DNA from: Spisula solida
Lineage: Eukaryota; Mollusca; Bivalvia; Venerida; Mactridae
Direction of reading: 5' to 3'
Assembly: GCA_947247005.1 (NCBI GenBank)
Contig: OX365955.1
Location: 40,837,822 to 40,901,821, forward strand
Length of the DNA: 64,000 nucleotides
The notes under the pieces are model-generated. The model ran no database searches. It saw nothing but the letters and a program-made list of their open reading frames with translations, and was not told the DNA's origin. This document shows positions 34,911 to 47,164 of the stretch, one piece after another. Position numbers and translations under genes: made by a program. Within the stretch, counting starts at the first letter, position 1. Each line of letters starts with the position of its first letter.

Positions 34911-35271
34911 CAATCGGGACACCTCGGACAATCTCTACGAATCATCTCTCGGGTGTAAATAGAACGTCGCCATTTTTTAAGGTCTTTCGCCATGACGTCA
35001 TCATGGCAAATTTAAACAGTGCTTCAATGGAATACATGCCCACCAAGCCAGCACTACGTAGCTGCGTGTTATACTCAAGGAGTGTAGCGAAATTGTATTG
35101 TTTCATCAATAAAATATCGTTTGATATTTCCGCTGCTAATAAGTTACGGTCTATTTTCTTCGGCCCATTTTCTTCTGCGTAGGATTTAAGAAAGAATGCT
35201 TCCGAATTCATACGCTTGATACATCCGAGGTATTTTATCCTGTAAAAATGACGTACGGACCGTTCCGATTG
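34911..35271 (-). mobile_element. 361-bp short-TIR DNA element, copy C
   Basis: Full-length, inverted relative to the other copies. The internal frame is open (ATG at about 35211, minus strand, to TPER near 34942) and happens to stay open upstream to 35412. On both sides stands a direct repeat of about 33 bases (AATTCATC(A/T)GCACCCATTC...GATGGACT; 34878-34910 and 35272-35304), far longer than the 9-bp duplication of copy B, so this copy arrived with, or later mediated, a local duplication. Confidence 0.85.
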
Positions 35272-35305
35272 AAATTCATCTGCACCCATTCTGTAGGATG
35301 GACTC

Positions 35306-36810
35306 AGTGACAAGCTGTTGTTCTTTCTGTGTCCATAACTTATGTTTGCGCAGTCAATAATGCCTGTAATATGGTTTGTACGTGAGATATCTAATGTATG
35401 AATCCATTGCAAAATACTTAACCTTAATACTAGTATGTAAAACTACGACGTTGTAAGCGCTTTTAATTGGGTGCAGCCGCATGTTTTCTAGTAACTACGA
35501 TGTTTTCTAGTAACTACGATGTTTTCTAGTAACTATGTACGATGTAGTTTCATTGTATAAAATATGTAGAATAGGGGAAATGGGTCTGTTATCAAATGTT
35601 GCCCAGTGCAATGGATACAAAGGAAAATCTCATTCGCAATTATTTACTACATGTTTGTAATCAGGCCCTTCTCCAGAATGAATTTTAAGGCACTGGGGCA
35701 AATACTAGAGTGTGTGCCAAAGGATGTCTAAAAAGGCTTAGAAGATAAAAGCTACATGGTTATCCATAATTTAAAGTCCAAGCTACTGATTTTGGAATTT
35801 TTAATGCAAGCCGTAATGACCCATATAACACAATATAAAACCAAAAACCCATCCTAATTGATTTAAAGGTACCACACTAGGACTTAAGGCGGTGGGTAAA
35901 GGTAAGTCTTGTTTACTGTGGAACATCAGCGCATTCTGTAGCTGTGGATAAGACTGCCATTCACATTGCATTACAAATACATTTTTGTGTTATATATTGC
36001 TGTTGTGTTGTTTTTCTAATAAAATGTATAATCGATTAGAAAGATCATTTGTAGTTGCACCTGTAGCATTTCAGTCTGACAGCTATCCAGATATATAATT
36101 CTGACGCAAAGCAAAACAATCATTAAACTACGAGAATCCTTTTACTCTGAACGTCAATCTAGGGAGCTAAACTTACACCCGTGTAATTACTTTAGTAGAC
36201 GTGGAATGCATCATTGAACGGAGTGTACCACCGGGACCTAACGACTGTAGTCTGACACACATAGGGTTAATTGAATCAAACCATAAACATGTAACTGATG
36301 CAACAACTAGATAATGTTTCTTTGACACCGTTCTGAACCTAGGTCAAGATGTTCTAGTAGTCCTACTTTAACAACCACTTAATATAAAACGCTGACATAA
36401 CCTTACAACACATTATATTTAAAACAAATTATGTGACATGTATTGCCATTAAAATGTATCAAGAAATTGCCAAAGGATGTTAACAGCATAAGTGGTTTAA
36501 TGAATTTATCGCTCTTCGGGATAGATATATGTCATAATGTCCAATACGTGACATGCTTTACTTTGGTCATAATGTAAATTGTATTGTTAGCGCATTCGTG
36601 ACAAACTGACATGACACCTAGTGTATTCTTCCTTTGTTCAAAACTGTCATGCCTCAAATGTTATATTGCGTTAAACTATGCAGTGCCAAAAGACATCAGA
36701 GTTGTTAATTTTTTTCACGGTCACTGGAATATCCGTGTTAGGTTGTTCTAGTTTACCTTGAACGACTGATTCAATGGCTAATTTTGGTATCGGTAATATA
36801 CACCGGGTAC
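35306..36810. other. Copy 2-specific intergenic stretch
   Basis: No counterpart in copy 1. A short triple repeat GATGTTTTCTAGTAACTAC lies at about 35486-35540. Nothing else recognised. Confidence 0.45.
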
Positions 36811-36816
36811 GTTAAA

Positions 36817-37238
36817 CAGTGTAGCAATACCACATGACTTATGACTACAATTATAAGAAGAAATTTGTAAACATTGGAAAATAAAAAAGCCATAAGTATT
36901 TTATTTCTTTATCGATTTCTATGAAATATACGCCACGCTAAGGGGACAATTATTTGCTTTCCGTGAAATACAAAATTCTTTTCCGCGGCTGCGCCGTTTT
37001 GTCCATTACCTTGTGAAACCGTGGAACGTGTAGGTTTCACAGGGTAAAGGAAAAATCGGTAAAACTGCTGAAAAATAATCTTATATTTCACGGAAAGCAA
37101 ATACTTTTCCCCTTAGCGTGGCGTATATTTTATAGAAATCGATGAAGAAATCAAATACTTACGGCTATATTTTTGTACCGTTGTTTACAAATTTCTACTT
37201 GTAACTGTAGCCAAAAGCCACGTGGTATTGCTACCCTG
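36817..37238. mobile_element. Full-length palindromic MITE, family M2, copy 2
   Basis: Flanked by TTAAA at 36812-36816 and 37239-37243; ends CAGTGTAGCAATACC and the complement of CAGGGTAGCAATACC. Nearly the whole 422 bp folds on itself, as in copy 1 (24796-25216). Confidence 0.92.
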
Positions 37239-37375
37239 TTAAAGACTTGAACAGTCTATTAGGAAAGAGCCTGGGTAACGCACCCGAAAACCTTGTATCA
37301 CACTAGCTTTCCTACTCTTCCGGAGGCAAGTGGTCAATTAGGCAGGAACAAAAACAAATGGCCACGCAATTGCGA

Positions 37376-37736
37376 CTATCGGAACGGTCCATACGGCATT
37401 TTTACGGGATAAAATACCTCGGATGTATCAAGCGTATGAATCCAGAAGATTTCTTTCTTAAATCCTACGCAGCAGAAAATGGGCCAAAGAAAATAGACCG
37501 TAACTTATCAGCATCGGACATATCAAAAGTTGTTTTATTGATTAAACAATACAATTTCGCTACACTCCTTGAGCATAACACGCGGCTATGCAGCGCTTGC
37601 TTGATGGGCGTGTATTCCATTGAAGCACAGTTTAAATATGTCATGATGACGTCATGGCGAAAGACGTTGAAAAATGGCGACGTTCTATTTACACCCGAGA
37701 GATGATTCGTAGAGATTGTCCGAGGGGCCCCGATTG
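37376..37736 (+). mobile_element. 361-bp short-TIR DNA element, copy D
   Basis: Occupies the same right-flank position as copy B (AGCTATTCC follows at 37737) but has an unrelated left flank, so no target duplication remains. Its middle shares diagnostic bases with copy A (codons for ED, SAS and KVV) while its right third shares them with copy B (SACLMGV, EAQFKYV). The internal frame is open to the usual TGA. Confidence 0.85.
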
Positions 37737-37859
37737 AGCTATTCCATCTGGAGTGAATCGATGTAGAATGAAGAAGACTCGCCTCCGGGAATGGATTTTG
37801 AACATGTTACCCGACAAGCCTCGTCAGTCACACTGTGATTCATATTTCATATGTGATTT

Positions 37860-38165
37860 ATTATTCATACAGATCAGATACAATACCATATACAACCAAT
37901 TACCTGCTGGCGGCTAATACATCTGATGAATATCAAGGAGGGTGTACTTCCTAGGTCGGCCTCGAACCCACAAAAAGATTATAATTATTAAGTCAGACAG
38001 GGATGGCAACACGCAACTTAAACTGCCTCGCACGGAAAATATTAAAAACACACAAGGCATAATGCCCAACTTAACCAACCGAGCACAGAAAACATAAACA
38101 CATACAAAGCACAATGTGCAACTAAACAAGTAAAGATCTACCCAAGCCCAACTGGCGAAAAGTAG
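37860..38165. repeat. Dispersed repeat R1, copy 2 of the first locus
   Basis: Paralog of 4640-4965, with the same tandem 50-base units. Confidence 0.55.
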
Positions 38166-38231
38166 CATGAATTAGTTTCAGCAATCAAAAAGCTATCAAC
38201 ACTAGAATGACGCTGTTTGACTAAGCTACCA

Positions 38232-39340
38232 TGAAGACCGTCTAACCTAACATAACTCCAATACTACCAAGAGAAGAGCTTAAATGTGTTTTATGTGAGA
38301 AAAATGACATTGAAAATGAGTACCATCTCATCATTACATGCCCGGTATATACGGATTTGAGAAACAAAAATATATGAGCCAGTCTCCTGGAAAACCTGCT
38401 ATATTGACATTATGTAATTACTACATGTAACAAGGTTTTAAAAAAGCTTTAAAATAAGAAAAAATGACATATCCATAGATTCACTTTTAAATAATTTATC
38501 CATATTTAACTATATCTTAGCTTTACAATTTCTTAAGAATTATGTTGAAATCACTTACTTCGTTGCTATGGTGACCAGTTTCAGAAAAGTACTCTAATTA
38601 AGAAAACGAGGAGTTAGTTGTTTAAAACAGTAGTAGCTTTTCTCTAAATGTGAACATTTACAATTTGGATATATACTTTAAAACTTAAAACATTATTCCA
38701 AAATGTGATACCATTTTGAACAGTTAATCTCAAGAATTGATCAACTGCTGTATTTATAAAGTACGTGTTACTGCGACGTCGAATAACGTTCGCGACGTCA
38801 CACAAAAAGGCTCTGAATAGGGCCTCTACAAAACAGCTGTAACTTCCTTAAAAATCAAGATAACAACAAAATTTCTTTTGCATTTTGCTTCATTAAGATT
38901 ACTCTTTTAGATAATAAAAAATTTCAAAATCAATTTTCTTGACAAAATAGCAGGTTTTCCTGGAGACTGGCTCATATATATAAATGTACTACCGTAGAAA
39001 TCCCAGCATGTTTAAATTCGTACAGCTTTTATCATGAACCAATACAAAGGAACTTCACAAACTTGGTACTTTTATTAGCAAAGCCCTTGACCTACGATGT
39101 TCGATTTTATATTGATTCCATTATCATATTCATATTCTACGAGTACATGTTCTATGATAATAACATATCTGATGTAAATTATATTTATAAACTGTGTTGT
39201 CTCTAGACAAATGTTCATGTATTGATTTCTCATGTATTCCTAACGTTGATGATTCTATGTATGTTCGTAAATATGTATTGTATGTTGTTTCACGGTGATA
39301 AGATGTAACTTATGCTTAAGCCGAATAAACTTTTCTGTAT
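38232..39340 (+). pseudogene. LINE C-terminus and 3' UTR interrupted by a MITE
   Basis: From 38232 a frame reads LPREELKCVLCEKNDIENEY, then HLIITCPVYTDLRNK: the C-x2-C...H...CP zinc-knuckle-like tail found at the end of CR1/L2-type polymerase ORFs. Family M3 is inserted at about 38371. After it the frame resumes (KYVLP, then NPSMFKFVQLL, a stop, and ELHKLGTFISKALDLR at about 39056-39105), followed by a 3' UTR ending in GCCGAATAAACTT near 39330. At least two stops make it non-functional. Copy 1 of the duplication retains only the last part (4996-5345), so the loss happened there. Confidence 0.8.
38371..38980. mobile_element. TA-target MITE family M3, copy 2
   Basis: Same ends as 31554-32173 (TATATGAGCCAGTCTCC on both strands). 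It sits inside a LINE coding tail, so its target is known: the LINE codons either side of it are adjacent in related elements. It carries GTTGCTATGGTGAC at 38563-38576. Confidence 0.88.
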
Positions 39341-39511
39341 TTTGTACTAAACTTGTATCTGAACTGAATATATCATGAACTAAAAAAGTGACAATTTACT
39401 GTGTTCGTACATATTTAACATGTTACACAAATTTTCCGTTCTGAAAGGGCAAAACTTGCAAGACGAGCGGAGCGCTAATTAATGAGCATGGATTTTGTGT
39501 GGAAGAATCAA

Positions 39512-40140
39512 CAGTTTCCGAAATCCTACAATGTATTAAAAGATAAAGTTACATCCTTCACACGCGAATCGTTAAGAAATAATTAAGTTTTAGAGTGTGA
39601 CAATGACAGGAACGCCGAGAACCAGTTTTTGATACCAGGCCACAGCTCCGCTGAAACTTAACTCAAAACAAAGCTAAAAACGCAGTTGCATATCATTGCA
39701 TGCTTTTAAAATATGCACGTAAAATATAAGGGTTCGGCCCTTATCAATTAATTATCTAAATTGACAGATTCTGACCTCATTATTGAAATACGATCGATAC
39801 ACGTGTGCTCTCTATTCACATGAATTCCACTGTACTACGATGGTCATTCAATAAATTCGTAGACTGTGTTAATCATTTTAACATCGTATTACAAATACAA
39901 AATATATGGATTTTCTGTGGTCACTTTATAAAATAAAATTCAATCATGCAAAACGTTGGATGTATCCTCTGTATTGTCCAAATCTAACGTGTGACCACCA
40001 CTCTGATAGTTATTGTGTCTTTATTCGAAGAGATAGGGAACTGTGTTTGTATTTTTACATGTTGGTCTGTTGATGTATCACGAGTACAGACATCAATGTC
40101 AAAGTCAAAAAACTTTATTAAATCCTAGTACAAAAAGATT
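39512..40140. repeat. Single unit paralogous to the 599-bp tandem pair
   Basis: The counterpart of 5512-6725 contains only one unit. It includes the 45 bases missing from the first unit of copy 1. Confidence 0.8.
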
Positions 40141-40142
40141 AT

Positions 40143-40275
40143 ATTAAGTCAGACAGGGAAGGCAGCACTCAACTTAACCAGCCGAGCACAGAAAACATTA
40201 AAAACACATAAAGACACAATGCCCAACTAAACAAGCGAATATCCGCCAAAGTCCAAGCTGTCGAAAAGTATAATA
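40143..40275. repeat. Dispersed repeat R1, paralog of 6735
   Basis: GTCAGACAGGGAAGGCAGC followed by the GAGCACAGAAAACATT unit. Confidence 0.55.
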
Positions 40276-41100
40276 AATTATAACTAGCTGAATGACCCAG
40301 TTTCCACAGCAAAGGGACTATAATGCCTAGTTATAGCTGTCAGAAATCTTAATACGAAGAAGTGCCCAACACACTACCGACCAAGAAAATTAAACATCCC
40401 TTGTCCCACTGTTTAAAAGCTGAATAGAAAAGATTCAGCGAACAAAAGGCGGAATGCCTACGCTGAATGACTTAGTTACAACAGTAAAACTACATAGTTT
40501 TAGCAGCCTTTAGTCTCAAAGGTTAAGTAACAGTATTAAAACGTTGAAAGGCCCGATTTCAGCAACAAAAAATCTGAAAGCCATTGCCAGATTACCTAGT
40601 TTCAATATGTAGAGTGACGTAATTGAACAAATCGAGATATGACGTAATGAACAAGTCATTAAGAATTGCAAGCAATACAGAAGTACAAATTATACATGTA
40701 ATATAGGACTATAAACATTGATACTGTAATGGCACAGTTCTTGTGAGTGAGTTTAAATATATCAATATTAACCATTTTAGGTTTACGGAAAAAAGCAATT
40801 GTTTCAAAAAAGAACGGGAATGTATTTCACAGAGGTATACAGTAAAGACTGATGTAAAAGATGACTTGTAACATAGTTTAATATTCATGTTCACGGGGAT
40901 AACTAATGTTTAAATAATAGAATGTGTAAAATGGTTGCTATCAATAGTATTTACCTAAAGTGTTTAATTACAATGGCAGCAAAGGCATGTTGTGCGATTT
41001 TTACTTGATATGATTATTCCGTATCCGCCTTATATGTTAGAAAAACGTTGTTCAATATACAATAGTATATGTGCTTGAAGAAAGGACATTGGAGTAAATA

Positions 41101-41319
41101 ATGCGATGCGTTTCCATTTTTTACGTAACGGGCATAATCTTTCTTGGTAATCTATGCCAGTCCAACGTCCATATTGAAAGGACTAGAATCAAAATAAAAC
41201 GTTATCCGTCTGACCAAAGAAACATCTATCGATTACTGGATGTTTGCAAGAATACAATGACAACGAACAGTAAAATCAAGTCGTCTGGGTCTGGAAAACG
41301 CATTTGCCGAATCATCTGA
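41101..41319 (+). CDS. Putative small secreted peptide, 72 aa, paralog 2
   Basis: Duplicate of 7702-7920 with the same length, signal peptide (MRCVSIFYVTGIIFLGNLC), the two mature cysteines and the GSGKR site. Differences are L12I and M32I plus two silent changes. Flanks on both sides are duplicated too, so promoter and any downstream exon would have been copied. The surrounding 3 kb has several indels between the copies, while this frame has none. As for paralog 1, there is no recognised family, and a chance ORF preserved by recent duplication is the main alternative. Confidence 0.35.
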   Translation: MRCVSIFYVTGIIFLGNLCQSNVHIERTRIKIKRYPSDQRNIYRLLDVCKNTMTTNSKIKSSGSGKRICRII

Positions 41320-42109
41320 TAAATATAATTGTGATTAAATCATTTTTATAGTGCAAGAAAGTCAAGTGTGTGCATATTTGGGTCGAATATTGTTGCTAAC
41401 CTTTCAATCTCATTTAAACCAAATCCATATAACGCTTCACTACTTTACATTGATATATAGGATCTGATGGTACTCCATACGGGGTTATATCCAAGTGACC
41501 TTTCAATCTTCCAATCAAAATTTTACTTTCACAAATCTGAAAGTGTACAGGTGGCTAGATTTGCTCCAGCTATTATGTTTGTATTGATATGTTCTTGTGC
41601 ATAGTATTTAAATATCACTGGTGACAATTATTCTCTTGCAATTTTCTGTAACTTTTAGCTATTTCGTAATTTCTACTGAACATAAAAAGGGATTTAGCTC
41701 AAGTAAGGTCATTGTTTCTTTGGATGAGTTGTCTTCTTTGCACATTCCAGCCATCATGCACAATGTAATTGCACGTACTAGTTTAACTGTAACATACTGT
41801 CTTTTTATCTTTTACACGTTTAACACTTATAACATACTTATTTCGTTAATGATTGTTTGCTCTGACAGCGCCACCGTGTAACAGCCGGATGTTTGATGTA
41901 GATGTAGATGTATTTTGGTCTTAGAAAAATTAATCACTAGGACTGGTGCAAGTCTAACTAGTGGCTACAAACTGATTGACTCACTGCGTGGGAGAGAGGT
42001 CGTTAGCTAAATGTTAGGGTCTGATTTTAATGAGATTGCTAACCTTTACACCCGGAATCACTAACCGCATGTCCGAATGTAAGCTCAAAAGAATGCTAAA
42101 ATACGCTCG

Positions 42110-42240
42110 TAAAGCCTAGGTCCCCCTGAGGAATTCCACACGGATGATGTTCTCCCGATTTCTTCCGATACCACCCGATTCATCACGATTTCTTCCGATG
42201 TCACAAACTGTCTTATGACTTCCCCTAAACCACGAGGAAC
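42110..42240. repeat. CCGAT-rich repeat fragment, paralog of 8690
   Basis: Keeps GCCTAGGTCCCCCTGAGG at its left, which copy 1 has lost, linking it to the block at 20837. Confidence 0.45.
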
Positions 42241-42299
42241 CTGTTCCTGCTGTCCTGATAGCTCAGTGGGACCTATGCGTTTTATGTTACATTAGGGGA

Positions 42300-44366
42300 T
42301 TTGTATTTAATGATGTTTGAGTCATATATGATAACTCACCCTATGGCAATAGATGTTATGCTGAGTACGTACCCTAACGGACACGTAAGTCGAACCAGAT
42401 CGTCACTGTGCTATCCTTTGCTTTACCAAAATACATTGCCAGGCGCCTGTTTATTTAACGCGTACAGTAGTAGAACTAAGACGTTTTATAAGTCAAATCA
42501 AGTCAAGTGAACTTACTAATTGGCAAAAACTATTTAGTCCATCGCCTAATCAAAACACAGACCGTGTTGGACTGATTCAGTAATTACACATTTACTTAGT
42601 TGGAAGGAGATGAAGTATATACAGTAATGGCCGATTCTATTTAATTTACTTAATAGTATCCGCGGAAGTAATTTAAATTCACATAAAGATGATTAGCAAG
42701 ACGACGTCGTTTCATTTCGAATATTCGAGCATTTTGTCTTATACATTGCGGTCTCTAATTCCGAGAAGATAATTTATTCTACAAATCTTAACGAATAAAT
42801 AGTTTCAATAATTGTGCCCTCTCGTAAGTTCGCTTTGGAAAACGACTAAATTAAGTCTATATATTCAGTCTAATGTATAATTACATAAATCCAAACGGCT
42901 GGCCTGGTAAAGGCAACTTAAAGTTGTATTTCATCATGATATGCAAATTAGCTAGACACAGACGAATCGTTTCAATTACGTCGAATAAATTAACAGATGG
43001 CCAACGTATTTATATCGCTACGCTATAGTATAATTGTGTTGTTTTTCTTCGTATAAGTAAATATCTTTATCAAAGGAGAGTCACGCATGTAGATTTATTC
43101 TTCAAAGGAGAAAGGCCAAATTCTATATTCTTTACCAGATTGGGGTGGATTTCCCCGCGTTTATTGTTTGTAAAATATGTGTTTGTAAAAGCACGACAGA
43201 CAGTAGAAACAACATAAACAGCTGGGAAGGTTGCATGCAGAAACAGTAGAGCACGAAAGACTCGAAAGCGCAACAGAACAATGACACATTAACAATACAG
43301 GTCACAATGGCAATCATAAAAATGTTCAAAAAAAAGAAACTGAACAGTTACAAACACAAAACGTACTCCGACAGCCTAAGGCAGTCAAACATTACCAGCA
43401 CAAGAGCCACCAAGAAAGACTCACAATGCCAACCATCCATCACAAGCCACCCGAAATACAAAACCAAACAAAAACAGAGTACAGGCATTTCTGAAAGAAA
43501 ACATAATTTTTGACTACAAGGTATAACTAAATGGAACATAAGAAAGGCAGAGTGACAAAACTATTTACCTCACATTTACTCTTCAGGCGATGTTATGTTG
43601 ACGGTGTAAATAAACGTTTCCCGCCAAGCAATGTCACCTAACCAAAAGGTAATATTGAAATGTTTTAAGAAAATATAAATAAACGAAACATAAATTAAAA
43701 GAACACGTAGAGTATTACTCAATTAATCAACAGTCGAGAGCAGCAAGAGAGCAATATATACAATTAACAAATCTTATAAATATGCACGTGTTTTAACCCA
43801 ATAACTTCTTAATTTATTAATATTTCTGCATGCAATGGTGTGTATATGCTATTGACAACCACATGATTGGATTGATGAAGTTATGTCTAGAAAATTAAAT
43901 ACAGCGATTCGTTGAATCTTGAAACATCCAAAAACGTTAAATGTTCGAGACATTAACGCCTAGGTGCGAACTATGTTTATGTATGGTCAATTGAAATTTC
44001 AGATATATCGTCAAATTCAAAAACACAAAATAACGCGACATAGTGGTTGTTAACTTTTAAACAAACTGAGCAAATTCTGAGTTTTCTAGAATAATGAAGA
44101 AAACAGACCATAAGCATACGTCACAATCCCCAACACAAAACTGAATAAGACAAAGAAAATAAACGGTGTGTATATAGTTGACTTGACTATTTATGATTCC
44201 ATCAGTACTTATCCATGTGAGACATATATATTTTACAGTTCGCTTATGTGTAACTAATCAAATACTTTTGAGAATCTCCCTGAATTGAACAGCATCTCGA
44301 TTCTAGTTCCCATGCAATATGCATTACCTTTAGGAACATTTTGACTGCATTAAGCTGTTTTAAATC
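42300..44366. other. Duplicated intergenic stretch, copy 2
   Basis: Paralog of 8875-10930. No gene is called; the short frames are mostly broken relative to copy 1. Confidence 0.5.
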
Positions 44367-44937
44367 CACGCATGTTATAAGATTATAAAATTCACAAACT
44401 AAAAATGATTGAAGATAATTTAATTGTCATAAAACATGTCTTCTGTTAAATAGCTCGTAAATTAATGACAAACAACAATGCATTGAGCATTGAGCAACGT
44501 GAGTTTGTTGTTTCAGTTGTTTCAGTTGAGAGCTGCTTTCCCTGCTTGATTTGTTGTTATCCTTTATTAACGGGGTAAATGTTGTTAAAGTTTGGAATTA
44601 TGGCAATGTTGGGTCAGTGTTTATATCTAGATAATCATAAAGTAAGTGTCAACTCAAAAATAAAACGAACAACTCTTTTTCACATAATTGAATTCCACAT
44701 TATCAATCACCTTTTGTCTCATGACTATTTTTGCAGTATCTGACATTTGCGGGTTTGAAGTGGCATACCGAGTGTACGTATATCCTATCTAGTTTCACGA
44801 TATATACAAGGATATAACATAAAATAGTTCCGTATCACTAAGCAACGAAAACATAGTTCTGTATAACTACGCGGATACTAGTAATCACTTCATACGGGAG
44901 ACAATGGTAATTTTCCTTGAAGAACAACCAGCATGCC

Positions 44938-44941
44938 TTAA
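44938..44941. other. Empty TTAA target site
   Basis: Single TTAA in GCATGCCTTAAGCTAATACG; the paralogous position in copy 1 holds the 1297-bp element between two TTAA copies. Confidence 0.9.
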
Positions 44942-45340
44942 GCTAATACGTGAAAATCATAAAATATTATCTATCATTCTGCTCTTTGTTTTCTTTGTTG
45001 TCAAAGTGGATTTTCATTTGCAGTATAAGACTTGTAAATAGGACTTTTATTAGCTATATATCTTCCTGTCAGTGATACATAGTGACTGTGCACGAAATCT
45101 CAATCATAGTTTGGATGTGTTATTGTTATATATGTCTGTACAGGCGTGATATGTTCACATATGTCAAAGTTAAATTCTAACATGACCGGCGAATTTGCTT
45201 ATAATTAAAATGAAGTCACACGGTTTTATGACGTCATGCAAGTAATCTAGTAATATAAACAACATAGATCTCGCAAAATAACACAGGTTTAACGATATAA
45301 TTCCGAGTTTAAACCATGTTAGAATCGAAATAAAATATTT

Positions 45341-45473
45341 AAAAGCCGTTGTATACCGGCTGTTATACAATGGTTTGTCGTTCTGACGCTTGTTATTTAT
45401 TAACCACTCAGGCCTTAATCCCACGCTACAGAACTCCAAATGATTGTATAACAGCCGGTATACAACGGCTTTT
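45341..45473. mobile_element. 133-bp MITE with 31-bp TIRs, copy 2
   Basis: Paralog of 14372-14504; the inverted ends are still perfect. Confidence 0.85.
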
Positions 45474-46106
45474 CATAGTTTTATACGAATTTATCTTAAA
45501 CTCTGATTGAAACAATCATTGCTGTGATGCAAAAAATACTTTAATCATTGTTTAAGTGTTGAGCTCACGCAATACATCTTATGCAAGAAATATCAGAATA
45601 AAATTCTGCTTTTGCACCACTGTAGTTAAGACGATGGTGTAAAAAAATGATAAACCCAGACAGTTTAGTCACAAAATGTAATGTTATTACCGTAAAAGAG
45701 AATCTTAACGAATAACAAACATTACATCAACCAGTTTTAGCGGTGTACTTTTATCTAATCCCAATTCTATTACATGTATGTAATTTTATAGCAACAACCC
45801 TGTCGAACCATTTACATAATTCTGTACTGTCGTGGATAATAAGGGTTAACATCAGAGCAGACGTCTATATGATAAAATACTTTCTGAGAGCTAGCAGAAA
45901 ATATCTCCAGTTTATGGATGCGACACATATAATTATGCCGTCAGACTTGTTTTATATTTGTCACTGATAGATACTATTGGCTGTACGAAGGAAACATGAT
46001 TAGCAGCCTGATAGCAAGGATTCAGCTGTCTTGTTAGCGACATGCGTGACATCTATTAGACATGTAATGCATATTCTTCTGAAAATTCTATGGCATCATG
46101 TCGGAT

Positions 46107-46333
46107 AATTGCTGTGTTTTGTATTATAGTGTGTTTCGTAATATAGTTTGTTTCGTAATATAGTGTGTTTCGTAATATAGTGTGTTTCGTAATATAGTGT
46201 GTTTCGTAATATAGTGTGTTTCGTAATATTGTGTGTTTCGTAATATAGTGTGTTTCGTAATATAGTGTGTTTCGTAATATAGTGTGTTTCGCATTATAGT
46301 GTGTTTCGTATTATAGTGTGTTTCGTAATATAG
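46107..46333. repeat. Minisatellite of 17 bp, expanded in copy 2
   Basis: About 13 units of GTGTGTTTCGTAATATA. The paralogous locus in copy 1 (about 15168-15195) has barely two. The minus-strand frame of TKHTILRNTL-type repeats is a by-product. Confidence 0.95.
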
Positions 46334-46620
46334 GCCTGATAAATAAACAAATCGGTCAGGGAAAGACAGCTCACATCCGAAGTTACAATAGAACACGGAA
46401 TGGACAAACGGTTACCCAAACAAATCACCAAAAGTACACGCCACAATGACAAAACAGAAATGAAGTCACATATCATGCTAACCGTTTTAGCAACATTTTA
46501 GACGATTTTTCTATGGTAAATTAGATCGTAAGACTAAAGGCGGCAGTATCACGTTCAGTTAAATCCTCTATTTCTAATGTGCTATCAAATTAAGTAATTG
46601 GAATGTCTAGACAATAATTT

Positions 46621-47164
46621 ACTTTATTATACCTCACGTGACCTCTCAATGTATTTTCCCCATAGACATTCCGTGTGATATTTTGTTCGATCACTATGTG
46701 ATATTTTGTTCGATCACTACTAGTAAAAACGAGCCTGGGCTATTTATAGAAATTTGTACTATTTGAGTCCGGAAAACACCCTGCTAGAGAGTCTCTATAT
46801 GCTATTTATATGTTTGAGTATATTTAACATGCTATTTTTAGTAAATCTTGTCGATTTCAACCGTTGAAACTGACAACATTTACTAAAAATAGCACAAAAT
46901 CATAAGACACTTATACGGACTGACATTGTACATGTAAAATTATCATAACGGCAATCTAAATTCTGCTTACATTTGTTGATATTTTTTTTCGCAAAATGGT
47001 TGTAATTTTGTTCGGTATAATAAAATAAATAACACATGGCTGCTCGGGTGACAGTAAATAATACCAACCCTTGAATAGTCATATCACCCTCGGCTTGGGT
47101 GATATAACTATTCTCGGGTTGGTATTATTTACTGTCTCCCTCGCAGCCATGTGTTATTTATATA
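46621..47164. mobile_element. Insertion with two long hairpins
   Basis: Absent from copy 1, where AATAATTTATGTGTAATCAG is continuous. It contains a hairpin at about 46834-46893 (CTATTTTTAGTAAAT arms) and a larger one at 47027-47163 (arms about 65 bases, with CACATGGCTGC and GGTGATAT). Its left 100 bases (ATACCTCACGTGACCTCTC, GATATTTTGTTCGATCACTA twice) are found inverted at 56965-57050. No protein frame. Family not recognised. Confidence 0.75.

Noticed and set aside
34942..35412. 156-codon minus-strand gene
   Set aside because: The frame is the 361-bp element's ORF extended by chance through its flanking repeat; other copies have unrelated upstream sequence.
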